A DNA stretch of 64,000 nt from Trigonopsis variabilis (lineage: Eukaryota > Ascomycota > Trigonopsidomycetes > Trigonopsidales > Trigonopsidaceae). This document shows positions 33,450-42,912 of the stretch, piece by piece. How positions within the stretch are numbered: the first letter of the stretch is position 1; each line of letters starts with the position of its first letter. Position numbers and translations under genes: made by a program. The stretch is taken from assembly GCA_003707065.3 (NCBI GenBank), contig PPXM03000005.1, positions 538,501 to 602,500 of the forward strand, written 5' to 3'. Under the pieces are notes generated by a model. That model had not been told where the DNA came from. It searched no databases and was given only the letters and a program-made list of their open reading frames with translations.

Positions 33450-34061
33450 ATGAGACTTGTTCGAATCCGAGTACTGGCCGACAGACTTGCAAGGAAATTC
33501 CTGAGATACCATAGGCACCGACAGGTTCAGACAAAGGACGTCCTGGATCAGGAGCCACCTTACCCTCAACAGCGCGGCATCTCAAGCGGCACTGATGAGC
33601 TTAAACAGGCTCACTATGACACTTATTATTGTGTGTCTTCTGCATCATCGGCCCAGACAGCATCCCATGAAGGGTCTCCTTCGAGGAATGGTCGAACTAC
33701 CTTTCGTCATCGACCATTTTCTGCTGCTTCTTCACGTCCTCAGTCGTCGATAAGCCGGTTGAGTTCTCGAGACCAGAAACGTCACATAGCAGAGCTCTTG
33801 GCGGAGCCTTACCAGGGATCCTGTTCGAATATTCTGTTGAAACCCTCGCAAGGACCGAAAGAACTTGCAGGGAAATTCATATATAATGCCAGAACCCAGA
33901 ATTACGACTGGGTACCTAATCGAAAAGCCAGCGCCAAGGAGCAGGCCGATGAAGCCATCCGACAGTTTTACCTCATCAAGGCGCTTAAGGCTGCTAGTTC
34001 TCCGGCACAACGACCCGGATACAGGTGTCGGATCAAAAATAAACTGCTGAGAAGGACCTAG
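33450..34061 (+). CDS. Hypothetical basic protein, possibly mitochondrial
   Basis: The frame from the ATG at 33450 encodes 203 residues. The family is not recognised. The first 30 residues (MRLVRIRVLADRLARKFLRYHRHRQ) are Arg-rich and lack acids except one, like a mitochondrial presequence or a basic ribosomal-type segment. A Ser/Arg-rich middle follows and then a more ordered end with KELAGKFIYNARTQNYDWVP and a helical KEQADEAIRQFYLIKALKAA. A mitochondrial RNA or ribosome factor is possible but unproven. It converges with another unknown gene, with 51 bp between the stops. Confidence 0.5.
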   Translation: MRLVRIRVLADRLARKFLRYHRHRQVQTKDVLDQEPPYPQQRGISSGTDELKQAHYDTYYCVSSASSAQTASHEGSPSRNGRTTFRHRPFSAASSRPQSSISRLSSRDQKRHIAELLAEPYQGSCSNILLKPSQGPKELAGKFIYNARTQNYDWVPNRKASAKEQADEAIRQFYLIKALKAASSPAQRPGYRCRIKNKLLRRT

Positions 34062-34112
34062 TCGGAAAGTATCCCTCGTGTGTATAATCTTATCGTACAT
34101 CCTAGCGAGCGC

Positions 34113-34907
34113 TCATCCTCGTAGCCGTCGCTTTGCCTCTCTCCAGCCAACCTCGTTCAAATCATTATCATCTTCCGGGTTATCTTTCCTTCGCTTCTGT
34201 CCTAGTGGAACCATGGTAAAAATTGGAGTCGACTGTCGTTGTCTCACGGCTCCTGGGGTCCACACTTCCTCCGTAGCTTCCTGTGGCGCTATCCCCAGCT
34301 CTCCATTAGTTATCGGTAATACTTTAGCTCGCGGCCGTTTCAAAGGTATAGGCTCTGCTCGCTGTCGTCCGCCAGAATGCTTGTATACTCTTGACCCTGT
34401 CAACTGAGCTTCGGGAACAAGCCGATTCCCTAGCCAAATAAAATGATCCTCGTCGCCATCCAGACCCCCATGTGCGTCGATAAATAGCTCAGGATCGTCT
34501 CCTTCCCAAGGAGAACTTTCTCTCTGTTTGTCAAGTGGAGACTCTACCTCATCGATAAAGAACTGCTTATCGCCCTCGGCACTCGATATCCTATCTGTCG
34601 GTTCCTTGTCTCCTTTGTGATCCATAACTTCAACCTTGAGTCCCGCTCGCTTTCTTCTAGTCTCATTATTGCCTTGCTTTTCAATCTCGTGCCCGTCATC
34701 ATCGTCAAGAGCCAGCTGTCTGATCTCGGGAAAAGTGTCTTCATTCCCAGGAGCCCGGTTTTCTTCCACCCCATTCATTTCATCGTCTATGTAACTCTGC
34801 TTCCTTCTCTTTGCCGGACGCTCACGGTCATCACCTGTCTTTCGCGCCCCGTCGTCAGGCGCCCATGGATCACTAGGTCCACCAAGGTCAAGACCTAATG
34901 AAGTCAT
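34113..34907 (-). CDS. Hypothetical acidic nuclear protein
   Basis: 264 residues, ATG start, no intron seen. Highly charged and mostly disordered, with basic clusters that could be nuclear-localisation signals (RPAKRRKQ near residue 32, RRKRAG near 84, GQKRRKD and REAKRRLRG near the end) and acidic runs (LALDDDDGHE, GDEDHF). I do not recognise a domain; the LFIDAHGGLDGDEDHFIWLGNRLVPEA segment near the middle looks the most ordered part and would be the best search seed. Confidence 0.55.
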   Translation of the reverse strand: MTSLGLDLGGPSDPWAPDDGARKTGDDRERPAKRRKQSYIDDEMNGVEENRAPGNEDTFPEIRQLALDDDDGHEIEKQGNNETRRKRAGLKVEVMDHKGDKEPTDRISSAEGDKQFFIDEVESPLDKQRESSPWEGDDPELFIDAHGGLDGDEDHFIWLGNRLVPEAQLTGSRVYKHSGGRQRAEPIPLKRPRAKVLPITNGELGIAPQEATEEVWTPGAVRQRQSTPIFTMVPLGQKRRKDNPEDDNDLNEVGWREAKRRLRG

Positions 34908-35152
34908 GAGCTTGATTGGAACTTATCCACCGAGCAGGTTGCTCTTTGAAACGCTACGTCGGTCGGCAGACTTGTCTTTGTCTGGGATCTGGCCTCAATC
35001 AAGGGAAATCGATCAATGGATGGCTATAGAAAAGTCAGGGCGAGTGGGCGTTACCCGGCCGCTCGCCGGTTACGGGTGATGGAGCATACGTCGGGCTAGT
35101 CCTGACATCATCGACAGTTAAGAATACAGAATAAAATAGATAGTTGTATTGT

Positions 35153-36409
35153 TCATGCATTGGTTTCCTCGCTTCGTACCTGGGCTCGAAAGGTCTCCAC
35201 CTCGTGAATAATGGCCTCCTTCATTTCGTCGATATCGTCCATCTCCTCAAACGAAAAGTCAAAAGGCGTTGGACACACGGTCTCTTCCTTGGGATCGCGC
35301 CATATCTTTAGGTAGGGGTGCTCGAGAGCTTCATCGACCGTTATCCGCTCGGTGGGGTCGATAACCAACATTCGTTTGAGAAGGTCCATGCCCAGTGGAT
35401 TGGCCTTGGGGAATAATTGATCGAGAGAAGTGATCTGGGCGGGGTCAAGGGTGACCTCCGATACAAACGACTGAGCCTTCTCTGATCCGATTTTATACAT
35501 TGTTTCTGGAGAGGGTTTCCCGAGGACGTAGAAGACGAGACAAAGCTGATGGACAAAGTCTTTACCCGGGAAAAGAGCTCGACCGCCCATGAGTTCGGCA
35601 AGAATGCAGCCGACAGACCAGATATCGATGGCATTGGTATATTGTTGATGGGAGAGCATCAGTTCAGGAGCACGGTACCACCTTGTAGCAACGTATTCGG
35701 TCATTGCTCCAGCATTAGAATCATCTGTCTCTGAAAACCCTCGAGCCAAGCCAAAGTCGCAAATCTTGAGCTCACAGTCGGCGTTGACGAGGATATTTGA
35801 CGGCTTGAGGTCTCGATGGAGGACGTTTGCAGAGTGGATATACTTCAACCCGCAAAAAATCTGATAAATAAAACTCTGGAAATGGGCATCAGTCAAAGGC
35901 TGGCCTGAATGGATGATCTGATGAAGATCGCAGTCCATCAATTCTGGTCTGGTTAGCTTGCAGCGACTACAACCGCATACCTTCGTAGACATAAACTTCG
36001 TTAAAATTGGACGTATCTATGATATCCAAATCATATAATCTAGTAACCTGGCAAACGTTAGCAACCCGTCCTCTGAACGTTCAAGCATACATTTTTATGG
36101 CCTAGATGTTAGCAATGCTTTGGAATATAAGGACCACCAACCTCTTAGATGCCTTAGTAATTTTATTTCCCGTAACGCTCGTTTAGTAAGGATGGTTTTG
36201 GAAAAGACATTAGTTAATTTCTTTACTGCCACACCCGGCTCATTCGGTCGGTCTATGTATTTCGCAGCACAAACAACGCCGTAAGTCCCCTGGCCTAGCT
36301 CTTTCACCAGTTTACACCGCTTATCGACGGTGAAGACCTGTTTGAAGACACTGAAGGTTAGTCGAGATCGCAAGCCGGTATAGTTCAACGAGTGGCTAGT
36401 CAGATCCAT
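35153..36409 (-). CDS. SLT2: Slt2/Mpk1-type cell-wall-integrity MAP kinase (TEY)
   Basis: Four exons: 36409-36142, 36101-36091, 36047-35981 and 35943-35153; introns are 40, 43 and 37 nt; product 378 residues. Exon 2 is only 11 nt and supplies part of Gly plus His-Lys-Asn, completing the [14 protein letters not shown] segment that all Slt2-type kinases share. Marks: glycine loop [42 protein letters not shown], and TEY in [15 protein letters not shown]. In yeast this kinase answers cell-wall stress downstream of Pkc1. The first 5' splice site is GTTGGT, weaker than the others in this window. No long C-terminal poly-Gln tail of the kind seen in S. cerevisiae Slt2. Confidence 0.93.
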
Positions 36410-37919
36410 GTCAGGTCTTGCTCAAATAGACGGATCAAAAACCCTAAAAGGACTATTTTTATAGCAGCAAAGTTACCAACAGCTTGAGTCGTCCAGTACC
36501 CAAGCAACAGAGAACCCAGTTAAGCCACAAAATCCCATATCAATACGAGTCCCGCTCTAATAAATGTAAAGTTGAAGGCATTTTTTATTACCAGTGATAA
36601 TCCAGAACGCTGGGGATATTCCCCTTATCAGAACCATGTAGATCAAAAAGTGCCAATGAGCTATAAATATCTCCCAAACGAAAATGCAGCCAGACGGCCA
36701 GATCAAGCAAAAGAGCAAATTGAGTGAATCTAAAGATAGATAAAGTGTAAATTTTTATTTAAAATCACCGGTCAGATCCGGTTTGCAGCCCATCTATCAC
36801 TGACAGCTGTCTCGTATGGCTTGAACAGGCACGAGCAACACTTACCGGTACGAATGACGGGTATTGTCCGAAGACATAATCTTGGAAGTAGAACCGGGAC
36901 CTCGTTGATCTTTCTATGTCTCTTGCAAGTCAAGAAATGCAGAGAATGGCCTAGACTGGTCCTGTAACGCTTGCCTCCTCGATTCGGTAAAACAAGGGGC
37001 CTACTCTAATTACCCAGCCCAGGACTTGTTGGCACTGATTACCATCATGCGCCGCCTTCTATCGAGGGCAAAACCGAGCATCTTGCAGGAACGGTATCAG
37101 TCATAGCTGCCCAAGTAGAAAGGGCACCATGTCTGCGCGCATCTTGACATGGCCTCGTCTTCTTTCTCGAGAGCTCTTTCCCATTCAGCTCTAGATCGAC
37201 ATTTATAATCCTATTAAGACTAGTTCTAAAATGAAATTTCTACCTTGATTAAGGGGCATGATGTGTATATAGAGGTAGATCTCGGATTGGAGCCAGCGTC
37301 ACGCTCAGCATCATCCAGCATTATCATCTACCAGAGAGTCTTTCTCGTGAAATTTACGTGTTTAGATATGGGACTACTCGGATCGGTGTAAAGACGCGTC
37401 AATGGACGAGACAGAAGCAAATCTGTCCGAGATTCATTGAGATCAAGAAATCGGTCGTAACGCGTTCTGTAACGAGACTCGGCTTGAAATGCGATCTGTT
37501 TCCAGATTGAGAATGGCAGACAGGATGGCCCACAGCAACAGGGCACAGTGCCCGCGAATGGACTGGACACGTAGATCGCTAGAATTGCAATTGGTCACAT
37601 ATCGTGGTAGATCAATAATATTGATAGGTGCATGACAGTTGCATTCAAGTCCATGTAGCTGCTGCGGAATGGTACTCGAGATGATGACGACGACAGGGCA
37701 AAGGTAAAACTCGTAGCGAGATGAAACACAAGGATTGCTAAGCCTGACAATGAGGGCTTGGACAGGATCAAGAATGTCCTAAAGAACCATGGCGGGGTAG
37801 AGATATTTATTCCATGGGATCGGTCGAAAAAAAAGGTAAACATGTCGTTACCACAGGCCTCCCTCTTAACTTTCCACTCAACCCGGGGCTTAGGCCAACC
37901 TTTACTGGCCCACTCGACA
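36410..37919. other. Long intergenic region
   Basis: About 1.5 kb between divergent SLT2 and OSH3. Open frames on the minus strand between 37.3 and 38.4 kb exist but one is antisense to the OSH3 start and none resembles a known protein. I see no supported feature; it probably holds both promoters. Confidence 0.4.
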
Positions 37920-40567
37920 ATGGAGACTTTGGAGGTCCATTCTCGCTCGATTCTTGTGAAATGGATCGTGATCCCGGATGGAGCGACTTTACAATGGCAT
38001 TGTCTTCCTTTGAAAAAGTCAATGTAAGGAAGGATCCCAGTTCGGATCGGTCTGACCATTCTAGTTCTTTTGGTATCTATCGCCGTCCTCAGACCGCGAC
38101 GATCGATGACACTCGCATAAGTGAGTTTTCCCATGCAAATCGTCGAGCTTATGACTCGACCGCCCAGCTCAAGGAGGCCTTCTCTTCCATGGGCATGAGC
38201 CCTGTGTTTTGGAAAGATCGGTGTCCGGCCTCGGAGCCGTTTAGAGGATCCTATACTGTCTTGCCTAACCACGGAGGAATGTTTGCACTGATTTTTGATA
38301 ATACGTTCAGCAAAAACACGGCCAAGACCATTCACTTTACGTTTGACATCATTCCTGTTGATCTGCCTCATTCTGTTTCTAGTAGTTCAAAATTAGCATC
38401 ATTACCATCTCAGGCCTTGACGGGACTGGATCCTGGATCAAGATATCTCACCGGAATACTACTCAAGCAAAGGCGGAAAAAGCTTCAAGGCTATGCCCGC
38501 AGATACTTCCAGCTGGATCTTGCGACTGGTCTGCTGACGTATTATTTGAATCCCAAGTCCTCAGTTCTTCGTGGCTCGATGCCTCTTAACCTATGTGCCA
38601 TCTCGGCCCGATCTCAATCTCGACAGTTCTTTATCGACTCTGGCTCGGAAGTGTGGTCTCTTCGAGCGCTTTCAGTTCAACAATGGGAAATGTGGAAAAG
38701 CGCTTTCGATCAAGCCTCGAGTCTACCTGTCGAATCAGAAGAAGAAGAACTGGTCCCCAAACAAACACTCGATCAAACTCCTCATTCTTTGACATCCTTT
38801 GATGATTTTGCGAAAGATCTTATATCTATTCGGGATTTTGCTCACCATAGCGCTAGAAATGCCCGTAACCATCGGTACGGAAGTATGGGAGCTCCTTTAA
38901 GCCATCGAAATTCAGTCGGATCCCAATCAATTGTGGGTCGAAGACCCTCGTTTTGGCGTCGACGATCGGCTACGGCCTCAAGTTCGACGAGTCTGGTCGA
39001 TCTAAAGAACAAGGCCCAGTCAACTGGGCCTCCACCCCCTCCTCCTGAAGAAGACGACATCCTTCCCAATGAAACTCCTCAACTAGTGCTCGATCTGGAA
39101 AGCATAGAGACTCAGCTGACTCAACTAATTTGTAATCTTGATAATCTCAGACTCGGTCCCCGCAGTCGTCGTGCTTCGGCTGCCGCAAGTGTCCAGAGTG
39201 AGTATTTTGACGCTTTCGATCTCGAGCAGAAAGGCGTGGTCATGCTCCCTGATGAAGAATCAGAGGACAGTGAAGCTGATGCTGATTCTGGCGATGTTGT
39301 TGTGGTGGACGATGCCAGTGATGATAGCTTTGAAGAGGAAGCCTCTGTGGGGCCAACAAAGGGCGAGACTCCTCGTAAGGAATCGCATGAACTTTATCCC
39401 TTGGGAAGCATATCGCCAGTTACTCGTCGAACCGAGGTGCCGCGGTCGGTGGCCGATCCTCCTAGTTTATACTCGCTCTTGCGCAAGAACGTCGGCAAAG
39501 ACTTGTCTACGGTTGCAATGCCCGTTTCCGCCAACGAGCCAGTCAATGTCCTTCAACACTATGCCGAAATGCTGGAATACTCTGAGCTGCTCGATCTTGC
39601 TTCAACTGCTCCATCTCCTACTGACCGGATCGTTTATGTGGCGGCGTGGGCGATTAGTGCCCTATCAAACATGCGCGAGAAGGTCCGCGCCACGCGAAAG
39701 CCGTTCAATCCGCTCCTTGGAGAGAGCTTTGAGCTAGTAAGGGAAGATAAAGGTTTCCGTCTGATTACCGAGAAAGTCAGCCATAGACCAGCTATAATGG
39801 CTTTACATGCCGAAGCTTCTGCGTGGGAGTTTCTTCACTCCCCTGCTCCTGCGCAAAAGTTTTGGGGTAAGAGTGCAGAGTTGAGTACGTCGGGTAAGGT
39901 GAGAGTAACTTTGACACGATTGGGTGAAAACTACAACTGGAATGTCCCGAGTTGTTTTCTTCGCAATGTTATTGCTGGGGAAAAGTATATCGAACCAACG
40001 GGGACGTTTCTGATTTCGAGCTCGTCAGGATACAGGGCTACGGTCGAGTTCAAAGCTGGAGGAATGTTTTCAGGGCGAAGTGAGGCTGTGAGTGTGGATT
40101 TCGTCGATGATAGTGGCAAGGTGCTGCCGTTATCGTTGGAAGGCAAATGGACAGAAAAGTTGGTTCGCATTGATAATAGTGGGACAGAGGAACAGATCTG
40201 GCATGTGGGTCCGCTGGCGACTAATAGCGCGGTTGCATTTGGATTGACTGAATTTGCTGCTCAATTGAATGAGATTACGAGTGTCGAAAAGGGACACGTT
40301 TCGCCTACCGATACCAGATTGCGGCCTGATCAGCGATTCTACGAGAACCAGGAGCTCGACGAGGCGGAAAGCCTGAAATTGGAACTAGAAGAAGATCAGA
40401 GAAGGCGTCGCAGGGAATACGAAGAAGAGAACAAAGTGTGGGAGCCTCAATTTTTTGAAAAGGCATTAGAAGGAGATGAAGTGACCTACTTACCAAAGGC
40501 TGGCAAAGGCAGCTATTGGTCCCGTCGGCAGAGAGAGGATTGGGAAGGGCTTGTTAAGTTATGGTAA
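37920..40567 (+). CDS. OSH3: Oxysterol-binding protein homologue, Osh3 type
   Basis: Two exons: 37920-38023 and 38065-40567 with a 41-nt intron; product 868 residues. The start is fixed by homology: METLEVHSRSILVKW and LKKSI-SFGIYRRP match the opening of yeast Osh3 (METLDIQNRSFVVRW), so a longer unspliced frame that starts at 37814 is wrong. Domains: N-terminal GOLD-like region (about 1-130), PH domain (about 160-260), a FFAT-like EYFDAFDLE near residue 410 for ER VAP binding, and the lipid-transfer domain (about 470-830). The family signature EQVSHHPP reads EKVSHRPA here (His608-Arg-Pro-Ala). Osh3 acts at ER-plasma membrane contacts and handles PI4P. Confidence 0.93.
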
Positions 40568-40679
40568 GAGAATGTGAGGTTACATTGCGGAGGATCTTAG
40601 ATTGTTATTATGATAGGCATTTTTATAGAGCGGTAACGTAGTAGGCGGGGCGTGGCGTGGAAAGGATAAGAGTAGGAAC

Positions 40680-41193
40680 CTATGAGATCGACATCCATTT
40701 GGCTTGGGCACCAGGCCGGTCTTCAGGATCAAGCACATAGAAATTCGTCACAAAATCTACAATTAGTACGGGGAAAAAGAGCCTGTGGCGACGTACTCTT
40801 TAACAAGGGGCCAAGGTGTTCATATTCCTTGGAAACAATCACGTCCCGTTTGAGATGCTTCAAGACAGCCTCGACGCCGCCATCGGTATCGCAGTGGATG
40901 ACTTTATGAGGATAACGAGAGAATTGCAAGGCGTAGTCATCCGAGACTACGGAGCGGGAAGCTGGAGGGATGATAACTGCCATATCGACGGCGGAGACGG
41001 GATCCTGTGATGGCGGTTGAGAGCTGGCGAGATCGAGAGAGTAAAACTCGGGCCCTAATACTATTACCAGGGGTCTAGACGGTTTAGATTTCACTGTCTT
41101 TCTCGTCCTTTGGATATAAATATAGCCAGCAGCAGCAAGTAAGGCAGATATAGCCAAGGACTGCCACAGTCGGCTGCGACGACCAAGACCCAT
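40680..41193 (-). CDS. Pex22-like peroxisomal membrane protein
   Basis: Two exons: 41193-40797 and 40756-40680 with a 40-nt intron; product 157 residues. Without splicing the frame runs into an unlikely Cys-rich end; with it the end reads LLKNFVTNFYVLDPEDRPG. A membrane helix lies at about residues 11-29, followed by RKTVKSK and a small alpha/beta domain. Size and layout fit Pex22, which anchors the ubiquitin-conjugating enzyme Pex4 to peroxisomes for recycling of Pex5. Pex22 sequences diverge strongly, so this is a tentative call; another tail-less alpha/beta membrane protein is possible. The copper amine oxidase in this window would be a peroxisomal client if both calls hold. Confidence 0.5.
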
Positions 41194-41357
41194 GACAATT
41201 AGAAAGGACGGCGGTGTAGCACGGTACTAGAGCCTAGAAAGGAGCTAGGTTGGGTGCACAGCTTGCGTAACGCGACAACGCTGGGAGTTTATTGTTTACC
41301 CTTGCCCTGAACCAGCAAGACAACAACAGCTCATCATCCTTGACTTTGACTTTCACA

Positions 41358-42623
41358 ATGGACCAGGGATGGGAAACCCCAGAGAGCCAAAGAAATAGGG
41401 AATCGAACCTTCAATACTACATGTACTCTACCCGGCGAGGAGTCATGGATCCTCTAGGGACTCCAGGAACGCTTCCTGCGATCTCTCCGACCCGAGGTTA
41501 TCCGACGACATACCTGGTCCTAGTCCCGCCAGGGCATCCTAATCAGCCCCAATTACCGCTGCCTACTCCTACGAAGAATGGAGTCTTAGCTTGGAATCAA
41601 TCTGTGCGATCTCCTTTCCGTGGTCTACCTGAGTTGACAATTCCTTCGCCGAAAAGAGGCCCAGACCTTTATGGCGAGGGTAGCTCGCTGGATTGGTCTA
41701 TGCCTTTGAATCTATTTGACTCTCCTGGAACAAATGCCTTTCGCTTCAAGCGAGGTGGATATAGTGGGACACCTCTAAGACAGAGCCATGTTCGACCGTC
41801 GCATTTAGATGACCCACTACACGACTTGAGTTTACCGAGTTATAACGGCTCTGCTTTGGCTTCTATACCCCTTCCCGAACTTTCTCTCGAGCCACAAAAA
41901 CTAATGCTGAATCACGACCGGCAAGCGTTACGGTCGAGCTCTGCAAATGAACTGAATCAGTCGTATAATACTGTTGACAAGCAACCTAGTCGAAGTAGCA
42001 AGAGAGCGAAACCCTCGCGGGAGTCCGACAGCTGCAAGAAAGCCAAAGTAGAGAATGAGAGAAACGACGTGATGCCTCGATGGATGGAAATTGACGAAAT
42101 CGACAACGATGCTAGTTTGAAACTGGTCTGTCTTCGGCAGGAGCTGTTTGATTTAGATGGATCGCGCGAGTTCTCACTCGACGACTGGAGACATATCTGG
42201 CCCTTGATTGACAACCTCTACTCCAAAACAGGGGGCGTCAAAGTGTCTCGCAGTAGACAAGGGTCGTGTTATCGCTATAATATGGTGTGCAAGTACTGTC
42301 ATCGCGAGACGATGCCGCAGTCTGGTCAGCTGAGCCTCGCCAGCACCCGATGTCCCGTCAAATGCAGTGTTTCTCTTCGGGGTCATAAGGTCATCTTTCG
42401 ACAGAAAGACCACCACTGCCATACTCTACAAGACGCAGACCGCTTTAAAACAAATAGCGTCGTTTGGTCGTACGCGAGGGACTTGGGAGAAAGTGGAATG
42501 AACCACGAGGAGGTCTATAACGCGTTGCCAGCTTTCATTGGCCCTCAGGCTTCGAAACTTGGGGTATATGAGCTCAAGAGACCGTCCTTGATATGGCAAT
42601 TAACTAAGCGAAAGACAAAATAG
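41358..42623 (+). CDS. Unknown protein with Cys/His-rich C-terminal domain
   Basis: The ATG at 41358 gives 421 residues (the frame extends upstream only from a TTG). The first 250 residues are Pro/Ser-rich and low in order, with a basic KRAKPSRES-type patch. The last 150 hold a compact domain: REFSLDDWRHIWPLIDNLYSKTGGVKVSRSRQGSC, then CKYC, a TRCPVKCSVSL strand, and a HHCHTL end. The C-x2-C plus H-x-H order recalls FLYWCH, FAR1 or GCM/WRKY-type zinc domains, which bind DNA and are often linked to transposases. I cannot name it, but a DNA-binding regulator is the best guess. Divergent from the Pex22-like gene, 164 bp apart. Confidence 0.6.
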   Translation: MDQGWETPESQRNRESNLQYYMYSTRRGVMDPLGTPGTLPAISPTRGYPTTYLVLVPPGHPNQPQLPLPTPTKNGVLAWNQSVRSPFRGLPELTIPSPKRGPDLYGEGSSLDWSMPLNLFDSPGTNAFRFKRGGYSGTPLRQSHVRPSHLDDPLHDLSLPSYNGSALASIPLPELSLEPQKLMLNHDRQALRSSSANELNQSYNTVDKQPSRSSKRAKPSRESDSCKKAKVENERNDVMPRWMEIDEIDNDASLKLVCLRQELFDLDGSREFSLDDWRHIWPLIDNLYSKTGGVKVSRSRQGSCYRYNMVCKYCHRETMPQSGQLSLASTRCPVKCSVSLRGHKVIFRQKDHHCHTLQDADRFKTNSVVWSYARDLGESGMNHEEVYNALPAFIGPQASKLGVYELKRPSLIWQLTKRKTK

Positions 42624-42912
42624 ACAAGGTAACGGTGGTAACAGGGTTTTGGGGAGTATATATATGAACAGGAAAATATTATGATCAGCAAACGTATTCG
42701 CACTCGTCACTTGGTTCAATAAGATCCTTCCTATCCCGCCACCAGCCTAAGCGAGGCAGAAAGCAGAAAGCACTTGTGCCAGAGTCTCACCGCCGACACG
42801 GTCACAGCAGAGACAAGGTTGTAGCAACGACTTGCTCCCCACGGCTCGCTTGTTACAACCTACCATCTGTCACCACCGCCCTTTTAGTGGATGAAAGGAA
42901 AGGAAATCGATC

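Noticed and set aside
33444-33480. Possible tRNA B-box (GTTCGAATCC)
   Set aside because: No A-box, acceptor stem or cloverleaf around it; it lies in the start of a coding frame.
37814-38064. Longer N-terminus for OSH3 from the ATG at 37814
   Set aside because: That reading is in another frame; the spliced start at 37920 gives the conserved Osh3 opening.
37595-38371. 258-codon minus-strand frame
   Set aside because: Antisense to the OSH3 5' end, whose frame is fixed by the METLEV start and the intron.
41400-41420. Possible tRNA T-arm on the minus strand
   Set aside because: No matching stems nearby; it lies in a coding region.
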